64,000 nt of DNA from Adiantum capillus-veneris (Eukaryota > Streptophyta > Polypodiopsida > Polypodiales > Pteridaceae): contig CM043942.1 of NCBI GenBank assembly GCA_014529385.2, forward strand, positions 51,716,274 to 51,780,273, written 5' to 3'. Under the pieces are notes generated by a model. It saw only the letters and a program-made list of their open reading frames with translations, was not told the DNA's origin and did not search any database. Position 1 is the stretch's first letter. Every line of letters begins with the position of its first letter. The translations under genes were made by a program, and so were the position numbers. Shown piece after piece: positions 44,766 through 57,849 of the stretch.

Positions 44766-45810
44766 ACTCACAATTTTGAGTGAATTATATTTATCAACCC
44801 AAATAATTACAAGGTCTTGTTATGCTCATGTTGAGCCATGACATCATCCAGGGACCATAATTACAACGGCTATCAGGGCAGCCATCCCACCCAACTCGCC
44901 CCCTTATCCTTGATACAAAGAGTCCCTTATCATGTTCTTTTGAGATCTTTTAATTACCGATAGCCAAGATTTTCCCCTGTCCTAGGTGTGCCCTCTACTG
45001 TCAACAAAGTGCAAGTAGTCCTAGACCAATCCTCCGAGTGTTGCTTGCATCCGAGCATCCATATTAGCACTTTGCTTTCTTGTATAATTTCTGCGAAGCT
45101 TGCCACCGCAAGACCTCCTTCAAACACACGGCGGTTCCTTGTCTGCCATACATTATGTAAGAAGACGTACCTGACGATTTGAGTGTTGATGAGGATGTCA
45201 GGATCACCCAAATTCTTCCCTCCAAGGAAGAGATCACTCTTGTAAAAACTAATTTTCCATGTTCTTTGGACCCACTTACATATTTTCCCTGTGAGGCCTT
45301 TGATAGTTGGGCAATCCATGAAGAGGTGAGCCATATCTTCACTAGCCAACATGCATCCTGACCCAATCCCTCTTTCCTAAATCTTCACCCCCGTCGATAG
45401 AGCACCCCAGATTACCTTCCACAAAAATACCTTCATGTGTTGCGGAACCTTTGGCTTCCAGATGTTCTCCATTACTTGCTCCCACCTTTCCTCCGGCCAT
45501 TGATCTTGTTCAGGGGGCTAGACCAATTCTTCTTATGTATCATTGTCTGATAGATGTCTTTAGGATGGGGTTTCCATAAGAGACTGCTTCTGGGCCATTT
45601 CCAGGCATTCCCGTTTAACTCCGAATCACAGATAGGCATCACTATATTGACAAGCTCTTTCCTCACTTTGTGGACCAACAAGACCTCCAAGATATTTAGT
45701 TGGTACTGGGTAACTAGAAGGTCAATGGTTTTCCAACTCTTGTTGTCACCGTCCCATAAGTGCCCCAGTCTACAAGTCTTACTCCTTCACTTTTGCACTT
45801 TAGATTAAAT
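44766..45810 (-). pseudogene. LINE remnant C: zf-RVT and 3' end
   Basis: Minus strand: FNAWKW-type SELNGNAWKWPRSSLLWKPH and NWSSPLNK (45.69-45.50 kb), a broken stretch, then SEDMAHLFMDCPTIKGLTGK and ICKWVQRTWK of zf-RVT, LINTQIVRYVFLHNVWQTRN and a tail to ~44950, followed by ~180 bp of 3' untranslated DNA ending in ACTCACAATTTTGAGT (44766-44781). It is the same family as copies A and B. It is 5' truncated, as usual for LINEs. Confidence 0.88.
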
Positions 45811-46244
45811 GTTTTGTATTTAAACAAGTGATAAAATCACGAGGCTTTCCCTTAATGGATGAACAAAGAACTCTCGTACTAAATCGGCACTCTCTGTCTC
45901 AAATGTAAGTAGAGTTGCTCTTCTTTCTCACTGAGTTTCAAAAAAGCATATTTCATATTGAATTGTGTTTAGCCCAAGCTCTACAGTTATTGAAAAGAGT
46001 GAAAAATTCACGAGGCGTGCATATATGAAATCAAGACAACAGGAAAATATTCGCAAGTGATAAAGAGGAATATCAAATGTTAAAATAGCTTGTATACAAA
46101 GTAGAAGTTTGGCGCTTGTGTATACATCTGGAAAAAGCTTGGCAAAGGAAGTGAATGTTGTAGTTGCATGTGTTTTTTGCTTTTGTTTAATGGGAGGGAG
46201 GGGAGAGGGGAGAGAGAGAGAGGGGGGGGGGGGGGGGAGGGGGT
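45811..46244. other. Spacer with a G16 run, no gene
   Basis: GA-rich patch then sixteen G at 46222-46237 and GGGGG after an A. Probably the 3' terminal part of the Helitron; no 3' hairpin and CTRR end could be placed with confidence. Confidence 0.5.
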
Positions 46245-46882
46245 TTACTTTGGGAGCAAAAGATGTATAGAAGAGTGATCTACTGTGGATGGCATAGGAG
46301 TTTTTAGCCAAATGTGATCGAGCTTCAAGTTGTACACTGTGGTCACATCATGGATTTTTTGTTTGTATCCATGAGAGTGTAGTTCCCTTTCCAAGAGTTG
46401 ATAGTGAGTATTTTTGAGGTTGTTGTCAATGTTGAAGTCGCCAATGATGATGCTTGTTTCAATGTTGACAGCTGCGCATGGATCACACTCTTTAGTATAG
46501 TAGCAAGGAATCCAATGGATTTTTTGGTGATTTGTAAACTGGACTACATGGAGCAAAAAGTTCTCCGTGTTATAGAAATGAAAGCTTCAATGATTCAATT
46601 CCAAGGGCTGATAGTTTCTTTGTGGTAGTGAACAATGACATGGTACTTGTGAAAGATTGACATACCAAATTTGTTGTAATAATGAATGTGGTTGAAATCT
46701 GGTGCAAGTGGGTTAAAGAAAGTGTTTTGTCTTGTTTCTTGGAGGCATAGAATGTCTGACATCATTAAATTTGGATCACTTTTAATTTGGTGAAGATGCT
46801 TCTGGATGGAGACAACATTTAGGGATTGAATGATGTAGTGTGTCTCTTGGAAGTGGAAAGCAAGGAGATCAAGTGTTCCCAT
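46245..46882 (-). pseudogene. Helitron C-terminal EEP-type endonuclease domain
   Basis: Two frames. The first (46882-46595) has IIQSLNVVSIQKHLHQIKSD followed by SDILCLQETRQNTF; the Glu of LQET is a catalytic residue of the exonuclease-endonuclease-phosphatase (AP endonuclease-like) fold. The second (46556-46245) has TSIIIGDFNID (the GDFN motif), LDHIWLKTP, and STVDHSSIHLLLPK, matching the terminal D-H pair. It follows the helicase with a frameshift, so it was probably fused to the helicase C-terminus. Such Rep-Hel-EN proteins define Helentron-type Helitrons; most plant Helitrons lack this domain. Frameshifts show inactivation. Confidence 0.75.
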
Positions 46883-48403
46883 CTGGCGTTGTGTTTTAGT
46901 CTCTCCAACTCAGTGAGCACGATTGCATCAACTTTGATTTGGTTTGCAAGTATTGGTTTGAGGATGTGAAGATTAACATGATCCTTGACTTGAGAAAGAG
47001 CTGTGTAAACCAAGCCAAGCGCATTGATTGTTGTTGGGTCAAATGCAATCGCTTGCATTGTCAAGCCTTGTGACCTATGAATAGTTCGTGCATTTGCTGC
47101 TTGAATGGGGAGCTGTGTCCTGGATACGCTATTCAGCAAGTTCTTCCCAACCTGGAATTCTTTTGTTGTTTCAAAGATGGGTGTCCAGTGGTGTTCTATA
47201 AATTGAGTGTAGAGACGTGCATTTTCAGCTCGTTGTTTTTCCCCTGTTGAAATGTTGAAGAAATGTATCCATGCGATATGTGAATTGTTCCTTTTTTCTA
47301 CGTGTTTGAGAATACCATCTGCACCATTCACTAGACCGTCGTCCATGTTGATGTTGCCACTAGAAACCTCAACTATCATTTCGCGTTTTAGCTCCAAGGT
47401 GGTTGTCAAACCCGCGGTCATCTGAGGATCATTTGGAATGACAAGATTTTTAGAGCATGTTTTGTGGAAAGTGTCTTTCGCGTGTACTATGTATGTCTAG
47501 GTAGCCAAGCCATTGAAAACAAGTCGATTATGTTCGTTCTTCAATTTGTTTGTGTAGAATAGATGAGGTGTCATAAATTTGTCAAACAATTTGTTTCTAA
47601 GAGTAGAGTTCACATGGAGAAAATCTTCGTAGCCTTCCGTATTCTGATTGAGAACAAAAATAAAATTTGTGTCTGAATGGCGAAATTATTTGTGTTAAAC
47701 AAGTGGCAATTGATATGGTGGTGTGCCAAACAAGAGGTGTGAGCAATTCAACTGGTTATTGTGGCTCGCAAAAGAAAGATCCAATGGTCCCGAACTGGGC
47801 TAGCTTGACAAAGATCTCCACAAAAAATTACGTCCAAACCACCAAAGGTTCAATGTGGTTATGCTTGATGTTGCGAAGTCTTGTATCTATGATTCTTAGA
47901 AGTCTGTTGCCTATCAAGGAGGTCCTCAAACAAACACAACTAGTTTGAGGTTTTTGTATAATTGTGAAATCAACAAAGCTGCTAGAAGAGAGGTGACATT
48001 AGCTTGAAGCACGAGAGTAGAAACGCAATGCAGAGTGAATTGTTGTCCCCCCAAGATGAGTGCTCTTTGCCAGTATATGCCAGTAGTAAAGCTATGGGGA
48101 GTTCAATGTCAAGTTGAATCGCCAAGTTGTAGTGTCGAATTAGCCCTTGGACTATAGTTTGCAGCACGAAAGTCTTCCTATCCCTGCACCTCCCGTCAAG
48201 AAAAGATGAATAGGCTTCATTGGCTTCAATCGTTTCTTGGTTAAAATGTCATCATAAAGGGATCGTTGATCAGTGTTTAATTTTTCAACTAATGAATGGT
48301 ATTCCTCGTTCGGTAGTGCGAGCTTCTTAGAAAGAGGGAGCGACCTCGCTGCAAGTGGAGGTCCTTGAAGATCAAGATCTAGATTGTATTTGTGAATTTC
48401 CAT
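46819..48403 (-). pseudogene. Helitron PIF1-type helicase domain
   Basis: In order on the minus strand: NTDQRSLYDDIL (Q-motif region) and LFLTGGAGIG (Walker A, ~48.19 kb), whose Lys codon has lost a base so the frame shifts; QTIVQGLIRHYN and LLLAYTGKEH (motif Ia, ~48.06 kb), AFLLSCFKLMSPL; RLLRIIDTRLRNIK (~47.89 kb), then FGGLDVIFCGDLCQASPV (motif II region, ~47.80 kb); and in the 200-codon frame from 47421 RTQLPIQAANARTIHRSQGL with LVYTALSQVKDHVNLHILKP (motifs V/VI). Superfamily 1B 5'-3' helicase used in rolling-circle transposition. At least four frame breaks. Confidence 0.88.
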
Positions 48404-49947
48404 GTTTCTGCACTTGATGAAGTGTTCATTGAGGACTCCACAATGGTTGAAGTTGTGGTCTCTAAGCTTGAGAATTTTTTACGGTTCTCATTTATTGTTT
48501 GAGAGTGTGTGATATATTTCTCTCTCCAAGAGCTAGGTGTTGGTTCAAAGGTTGACTCTTCACCAATGAACGGTAAAAACAATAAACAAATCTTATGATA
48601 ATGTCCCTCAGAGTCCTTCTCCAATTTGAAATTGATAAACCTAATAATGCAAGTTTTTTTGTTCTTTTGAGGACAGCCACGAACGAGCTTGTAGTTGCTA
48701 GCGTATTCAGCCAAGCATAAGCACTGTAGATCAGGTGGACGGCGTGCGTACTTTGTGACTAGGTCATCGAAGAATATATTTGTGTCCTCAGGCTGCAAAG
48801 AATCCAACATGGCTCTTCTTTTCAACAACAATGTCCTCTCGGCACTCCAATCAGCATTTATAAACACAAATTCTCTGCTAGCACTATGCAAAGGTAGCGA
48901 CAATGCAATGTATGCTGCTTGTTGTGATGTCATTTCTGTTGCGTTGATCAATGCGCCACCAATATTTTTCAAGCGTTCCAACATTGGTAAGTTGTTCTTC
49001 TTGCAAGCTTCAACCACGTGTTTGATTGCTTTGCTTACGGAGCTGTCATTTTTTGTCATGTATGATGTGCAATATGCAGCTGCATCGTGTCCATTGAAAA
49101 TAAATTGAATATCAATATTTGCATCCCACAATGCACAAAGTTTCTTGTTGAAGTTATTTGTGAAAATTTCCTTGGGGTCTCTTTTCAAAAGAAGTGTTGG
49201 CTCTGTTTATGTTTATGCAAAGTGCTTGGAGGTAGTCCTCTTCGTCCATATTCAGTGTTTCTAACCAAGCATCAAACGCAGTGTCGGTTCACGTTCTAAA
49301 GCAAGGAGCTACTGATCGATATGTCTCTTCCTGTCGACAATTTATTGTCTTGTTGTGTTGTTCACATTGTTTGGGCATAAGATAATTGTCCTTCTTGAGG
49401 GTGGTCGTGGGAAGCCAAATCGACACAAAGTTTTGTGCTTTTTGCATGTCTTGCGATGTGAGTGAATCTGGACAGCTCTCAAGGATTCATCAAGCTCATC
49501 CTTGTTCGTCGTTATATATGAATCAATAAAATCCCACCACCTCGTCATTCGAAGCAATGCCAAATACAGGTGCGTTTTCTATCCAAAGAAACCCCATGGT
49601 CATGTTGGCTTCCTCTTTGTTGGAACTCAGTGACAAAGAAATAATCCATCAGCTCACCGAGAATGGTTTGTCACGTTTTAGTTCTTTCTTAGTTCTCTAA
49701 ATCTATGGACATAATATCGAGCTGTTGTAGTAGGATCTGATTGGACTAGTGTTCTCATGTAAGCACACCTATTGGATTGATTGTCTTCAACAATGTGTGG
49801 ATTGAGTTTAATCAAGCAATCCATCAACGGCTTCCACCTTTGCTCTGTGCATGAGAATGTAATAAAGAACGTGTGTTGTCCTAATTGTCGAATCATGGCG
49901 AAAACATTGCGCTTAAGTTTTGCTTTGTAGTCAGTGGAAGTCCGCAA
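48379..49947 (-). pseudogene. Helitron Rep (HUH endonuclease) domain
   Basis: The Helitron-like N domain appears at 49947-49678 (KRNVFAMIRQLGQHTFFITF). The frame then gives LMDYFFVTEFQQRGSQHDHG with the HUH motif as His-Asp-His (codons at 49596-49604); one lost base later the next frame reads FLWIENAPVFGIASNDE, then VDFIDSYITTNKDELDES and LCRFGFPRPPSRRTI. The 269-codon frame from 49188 has the two-tyrosine motif AAAYCTSYMTKND (Tyr39 and Tyr43), LNIGGALINATEMTSQQAAY-like sequence and LVRGCPQKNKKTC. The Tyr pair nicks and joins the transposon end. Order and motifs are diagnostic; frameshifts make it a pseudogene. Confidence 0.88.
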
Positions 49948-49986
49948 ATTCTCAAAGTCAATATATCTGACTTGGGATGAAAGTAG

Positions 49987-51400
49987 TTATTCGACATTGG
50001 TTGTTGATTGAACGTCTTTATCTTGCAGCTGCTTGCCTCGCAGCTTACCTTTACGTAAACACGCCCATATAGAGCCGAGGACCTTGCTGATGATAATCTT
50101 CATTGTCTTGAAAAAAATGTTCTCGATATCTCCTACAAATATTCTGTCCACATTCTTATGCTCCCATTGCGCGACTTTCTGATACCTTTTTTTTGCCAAG
50201 AGATGATATTGCCTTCTTTCGCCAAAGAACAATGCTGGGAAAGATAACTCTTCACAAGCTTCATCGTCAAAAAGGCTCAATGGTGCAAACCCCTCGCAAG
50301 GTGCAACACTCTTGGCTTGTGCATTGTGATCTACAACTTGCTGAGAAGTGTAAAGGCCATGGAAAAGAGTGTCAGATGGTTCTTGGTCATCTACAGAGTT
50401 ATCAAAGTTAGGAGAGATAGCAATGTCGGAGCTTAAAGAGAAGGAAGATGAACAAGAAGAATTGATAGTGGCACCATTTTCAAGATACAATGGCTTAAGC
50501 ACAAGTTGATGCAATGCTCGTAGCACAAATGCGGGCCGGACATCTCCACTTAGGTATGCATGATCATATTCTAATTTTCGCTTGATCTCCACAAGGAGAG
50601 TAGCTTGATCGTCTACGAAGCGAGGCAATACAGTTTGCACCCTAGACAAATCTGCCATAACGTTGACAATGCTTCCTCGCAACCCATATTGCCCCTCAAG
50701 TAAGTTCTCTTATTTGGGCAAATGGAATTCTAAGAGACACAAGACGGCACTCTATAGCATTCAATTGTGAAACACTCTCCATACTTCGATTGAAAACTAG
50801 CAACCCTTGCATGCAAAAAGGTGGAATTTGTTGACATTTCAATGCCCGCTTGCAAGCAACACATGCATGAGAGTCCATGTGCGAAGTAGTGACAAGGACT
50901 CTCAACTCCTTCAAGAGAAGCAAGTCACCGTCTGATAATAGCCTCAAATTCTTACGAAAAAACAAACCATTGCAAGAGGCACATGGATAGCATGGAACAT
51001 CTAGAATTTTTTTTGCGTAAAGAGTTGTTCGTGATTTTGACACCCTCACGTCACTGCTTGGTTGTAAACTTGGGTCTTTCCACATTTTATAAACCTTAAT
51101 TAAAATTTGCTTGCTTGAGAATGAAGAAGGATAGGACGCTTGAAAGAGCTGAACAATATCTTTAGCACTTGCAAATGGATTCTCATTAATCAACGTGGTC
51201 AAGCAAGCAATGTCATCTTTGCCCCAAACACAACGTGGCTGCTTAAAATGCTTTGACGACATAGGAAGCCATACACATTTTGGTTCAGAAATAATGGAAC
51301 CAAGTGAAGGTATTGCAGATGTGGATTCTATGCTTATGCCTCCACAAAAAACAGATTTGATAAACTTCTTATTTTGGAAGACATGGACAACACATGTCAC
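49987..51400 (-). pseudogene. Helitron N-terminal region (zinc finger/DUF6570-like)
   Basis: Two long frames of 234 and 231 codons, broken by a single-base shift at ~50690: the first ends IPFAQIREL and the second resumes QYGLRGSIVNVMADLSR, which are adjacent in relatives. The first has CYPCASCNGLFFRKNLRLL and CVACKRALKCQQIPPFC, a double Cys-pair zinc finger region, and upstream a short ASAKDIVQLFQASYPSSF segment. The second has VQTVLPRFVDDQATLLVEIK and ALHQLVLKPLYLENGATI. This N-terminal module is typical of Helitron Rep-helicase proteins in the DUF6570 group; its role is not established. No ATG near 51400 is clearly the start. Confidence 0.75.
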
Positions 51401-51787
51401 ATTAAATTGTCAACAAAACAAGATAACCAAGTGCATGCTCAAGAGCCGAGACGTTCCTCGTGTATGTATCAAAGTGTTCAAGTGGTCATGCAATGTGGTG
51501 CTACCAACAACACTATTTGTCCATGGTGCAATCCATACAGCTCGTTTTTTACTTTTTATTGTTAGCAAGGTCAAGCATTATAAGGTCAAGAAGATGTTTT
51601 TCCAATTCAATGAGAGACATAGAACAATTGAAGAGACAAATCAAGGCTTGCAAAACATCATGTTACTATTATATGTAGACAAAAAATTTGGCAAAACATA
51701 AAGCTTTTTGTCATTTACAAAAAAGGATGAAGGATAGGCAGCCATACTACCATTCTTCAAGCAAAAGGTTAGGAGGAAAGATACAAT
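51401..51787. other. Spacer between the Helitron ORF and its upstream gene
   Basis: No coding signal on the minus strand. Plus-strand frames here overlap the Helitron antisense and are not supported. Confidence 0.5.
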
Positions 51788-52850
51788 TTAGGGTGCCTTG
51801 TAATCAATCACAAAACCGTGCTTGTCTATAGAGTATGTTCCAGCTTTGCTAAAGGCAACAAGAGATGATTTCAAGTCTAACAAGTTCTCATCAAAAAGGC
51901 TGAGAAAAGGCTTGGAAAAATTTAGAACTACATCCACGATATTTCCTTGCAGAATTACTTGTACAGCTTCTCCATTTTGCAAACAGATTTTAGCTTGAAG
52001 AGAAGGCAACTTCATAATCTGCACACGCTTTCCACACGAGTAACAAAAGGGGTTGCAAATTTGAAGACTAACATTTTTGCCTTTGGAAGAGTCACACACA
52101 TATTCCACCTCCAAACTGTTGATGTTAACCATCTTCAAAGTTCCAAAGTCCTACAAACAATTATGAGATTACAACTTGCAAGCAATGCTTACGCAAATAG
52201 ATCTAGTTAAAGTAGATTACCTTCTTCCCAAATCCCATACTAGTGACTTGTTTTGAGAGATGCTGCGAGAAAACACTCTTTAAATTTTCTGGCAATGCAC
52301 AAATAAGAGTTGCGTCCACCACAAATAATATGCTTGATGCTGCTTTGAAGACGTTGATGTTGTGCGCAACACATGAAAAAGAACCCTTGGTTTTCAAAGC
52401 ATCAACCAAGAGATGATAATCGACACGCCTAGAAGGAACAAATAGCAACTGCACAAATAATCCAGATTAGAGATAAGCCTTAAGATATCAAGGCAAAATT
52501 GATCAAAATGACTCACACTTGCTCTATCACTGGATGCAGGGCGATCTGCGATGGTTAAACGATAACTATCACCAGCATCGGACCTTGGAGGTCTCAACCT
52601 TCACAACAGTGAACACGATAGTGGGAGCGAACTCAATCACTGCCTTATCAGTAAGCAACTCCTTAATTCTATGTTCACGGTAAACATGTAAACAACAATC
52701 AAAGCTTTCAACTTTTACAACAGTAGTGGCAGCATTTGCATAGAGAGCCCACAAGCTAGTACCTCCATCTTTCCACACTTTTTTCTTGACATACGCCCCC
52801 TCAATATGCTGTCGTGCAGCTCTGCTGCCATGTAGAGAAACAGAGCAGAC
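51788..52850 (-). CDS. Unidentified spliced gene upstream of the Helitron ORF
   Basis: Three exon-like pieces join in phase 0. Exon A (52519 and upstream) has SYRLTIADRPASSDRAS, then donor GTGAGT at 52516. Exon B (52448-52221) has LLFVPSRRVDYHLLVDALKT and ICALPENLKSVFSQHLSKQV, flanked by TTTGTGCAG and GTAATC. Exon C (52150-51788), after TTGTTTGTAG, has FGTLKMVNINSLEVEYVCDS, NPFCYSCGKRV and IVDVVLNFSKPFLSLFDENL, ending DYKAP-stop. The two introns are 68 and 70 bp, with GT-AG ends. Upstream an open frame (52778-52569, extending to ~52850 without an ATG) has WALYANAATTVVKVESFDCC; it is out of phase with exon A by one base. Plant Helitrons often carry RPA-like OB-fold genes at this position; the CxxC in exon C would suit an RPA zinc ribbon, but I cannot show homology. 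Confidence 0.45.
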
Positions 52851-53083
52851 AAATGCAAGCTAAGCTTCTTTGAAGCCTACACATTTAATGGTCAATGATC
52901 AGGGCTTGTTAACAGGCCAATTTAATGATTAATATATGCCACATGCGGCTTTAAAAGGCCAACTGATACCTTAATGATGCCAGAAATGACTATGCTTGAA
53001 GTGAGCACAGATGGGAGTTTATGATCTAGAACTGTAGTGCTTGAAGTGCTCTACTGGCCTATCTTTACGGCTCCTCGATTGGA
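52851..53083. other. Junction DNA between the Helitron and copia remnants
   Basis: No gene. Contains a short direct repeat around GTGCTTGAAGTG (near 52997 and 53037). Confidence 0.5.
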
Positions 53084-54618
53084 GCTACGGTGAAAATGAA
53101 GGACTCTGGGAATTGGCAATTGGACATGCAGTCAAAGATGACAGCTCTGCATAAAAACCAGACATGGAAGCTAGTTAAATTACCACAGGGCAAAAAGGCT
53201 CTACCTTGTAAATGGGTTTACAGGTATAAGATCACCACTCATGATAGTCAGCCAAAGTACAAAGCAAGGCTTGTTGCCAAGGGCATTAAGCAAGAACAAG
53301 GCATTGACTTTGATGAAGTCTTCTCTCTGGTGGTCAAGATGACTACATTGAGATGCTTTCTTGCATTGGTTGCCATATTAGATTTGGTGTTGCACCAAAT
53401 GGATGTCAAGACAGCATTCTTGCATGGTGATTTAGATGTGGAAATTTACATGCAGTAGCCAGAAGGGTTTGTTGAGAAAGGCAAGGAAGATTGGGTATGC
53501 CAGTTGTTAAAGAGTCTTTATGGCTTAAAACAATCACTGAGGGCATGGTACCATAAATTCCACAAGTTTATGCTTTCTCAAGGCTACAAACGTAGTGAGT
53601 TCGATCACTGTCTATATACAAAGAAGGCTAAGGATGGTAGTTGGCTGATCCTTATTTTGTATGTGGATGACATTTTGATTGCTGGCAAGCACATGGAAGA
53701 AATTTCAGCTTTGAAGTCAAAGATGGCAAAATCGTTTGACATGAAAGACATGGGTGAGGCAAGTCATATACTTGGTATGCGCATTGAGAGAGACAGATCA
53801 AAGAAGTTGATTTGGTTATCTCAAACAGAGTATATTGACAAGGTTTTGCAACGTTTCAATATGGAGAAGGGAAAGGCATTGAGTGTTCCATTGCCACCAT
53901 ATGTGAAACTTAGCAAACAAGATTGTCCTGTGTCTGAGGAAGAACAGGCTGAAATTGATAAGATTCCATATACGTCTGCAGTGGGTAGTTTAATGTATGC
54001 AGTGATTGCTACTCGCCCAGACATTGCATTTGCAGTGGGAGTAGTAATTCGATACATGTCAAACCCAGGCATGAAACATTGGGAGGCAGTGAAAGGAATA
54101 TTGAGATACCTGAAAGCTACAAAGAGTATGCGTATATGCTATGGAAGTCAGGAGCTAAGTGTAAAGGGTTTTACAGACTCAGATTATGCAGGTGACTTAG
54201 ACAACCGAAGGTCTACGTCAGGGTATGCCTTTACATTGGCTAGTGGAGCAGTATCACGGCGTTCTAGATTACAAGATTGTGTTACTCAGTCTACTACAGA
54301 GGTTGAATATGTTGCAACATCAGAGGCATGCAAAGAATCAATTTGGCTTAATCGACTAGTAACAGATTTGGGAATCAAAGAAGAGATGCCTGTGTTATAT
54401 TGTGATAGTCAAAGTGCTATATAATTGGCTCGCAATCCAGTTTATCACTCAAAGACAAAGCATGTGGATGTGAAGTATCATTTCATCAGGGAAATGCTCG
54501 AGGATAAGCAAATTTAGCTTGTCAAAGTTCACACCACAGAAAATCGTGCTGATCTACTTACAAAAGGACTTCCCTCAGAGAGCTTTGCGCATTTTTGCAA
54601 GCAGTTAGGTGTAGCGTA
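53084..54618 (+). pseudogene. Ty1/copia reverse transcriptase and RNase H, 5' truncated
   Basis: One frame with three stops (TAG ~53457, TAA ~54421, TAG ~54517). RT (RVT_2) motifs: NQTWKLVKLPQGKKALPCKW, GIDFDEVFSLVVKMTTLRCF, MDVKTAFLHGDLDVEIYMQ, LKSLYGLKQSLRAWYHKF and ILYVDDILIAGK, with the YVDD site intact. Then LGMRIERDRSKKLIWLSQTE, YTSAVGSLMYAVIATRPDIA, GFTDSDYAGDLDNRRSTSGY (RNase H), TTEVEYVATSEACKESIW, and the end NRADLLTKGLPSESFAHFC, typical of copia pol. Gag, protease and integrase are missing; the left break is exactly at the start of the RVT_2 domain. The few stops suggest moderate age. Confidence 0.93.
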
Positions 54619-54708
54619 GTACATCACTTCTCTACATCTCTTGTATATTAGCTTGTATAGTAGCTTCTCTCACACTTAAAGTAGCACATTGGACTTTAAG
54701 TGGGAGGT

Positions 54709-54930
54709 TGTTGGGGTATAAAGCCCAATGTGGTCGCCCAGGTAAGTGGGTGGGCCGCCAGGTATGTACACATATTCTTTTGTAAAAACCTAATAAGAAC
54801 TCACTATGCTCTACACATTATAGTAGAGCGAGTTCACCATATCGTCGTGCTTTTCTTCTCGCACTCTCTCTCGTGTCGCACTTTCGCTCGTACTCCTTCA
54901 ACTTTCATCACCTTGCCAGTGCCAATCATA
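54709..54930 (+). mobile_element. Copia 3' LTR
   Basis: AAGTGGGAGGT (polypurine tract, ~54698-54708) is followed by TGTTGGGGTATAAAGCCC, a standard copia LTR start with TATAAA close to it. The end is uncertain; I place it near GTGCCAATCA (~54929), giving about 220 bp. Confidence 0.65.
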
Positions 54931-57177
<2,247 letters not shown>

Positions 57178-57586
57178 AAAATATGCCAAAAAGTGATCAG
57201 CTAGAAAACAATCACAACAAGATCCAATTCAAAATCAATTATCAGTAACACCCTGCAATTAAGGCTAATGTCACAAGCCAAAATCACTAATTGAGCCGCT
57301 TTTGGAAAAAATGGGCAAAATTTGAGTTGTAAAACTCAAGAGAGCTCAAATTTTGGCCTAGAAAGTTAGAAAATCCTCCCAAAATACGCCAAAAAGTGAC
57401 CAGCTAGAAAACAATCACAAACAAGATCCAATTCAAAATCAATTATCAGTAACACCCTGCAATTAAGGCTAATGTCACAAGCCAAAATCACTAATTGAGC
57501 CGCTTTTGGAAAAAATGAGCAAAATTCGAGTTGTAAAACTCAAGAGAGCTCAAATTTTGGCCTAGAAAGTTAGAAAATCCTCCCAA
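57178..57586. repeat. 203-bp near-identical tandem duplication
   Basis: Two adjacent copies (57178-57380 and 57381-57586) share a unit containing AAGTGAYCAGCTAGAAAACA, AACACCCTGCAATTAAGGC and TTTTGGCCTAGAAAGTTAG. They differ at only about five sites. Confidence 0.95.
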
Positions 57587-57849
57587 TTGTGTCCTAACCC
57601 CTTTTGTGGAAATCATCAATATTCTAGCCAATTTTGGAACGTGTTGCTGCAGTTCAATCAAAGAATGCTAGAAGTTAGAAGTAAGAGTGTCGGCCAAAAA
57701 TTGGAAAATCCAAAGCAGGAAAATCCCATTGGACAACATGAGACTTTGCTATGAGGAAGTGATATAGATTGAGCCAACATGGACTTGAGTTGAATTAAGA
57801 GTTGAATCGTATCAAAACCAATTAGCAACAATAGCATGGAGCATAGCAC

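Noticed and set aside
48695-49299. Plus-strand ORFs over the Helitron Rep region
   Set aside because: Antisense shadows of the Rep frame.
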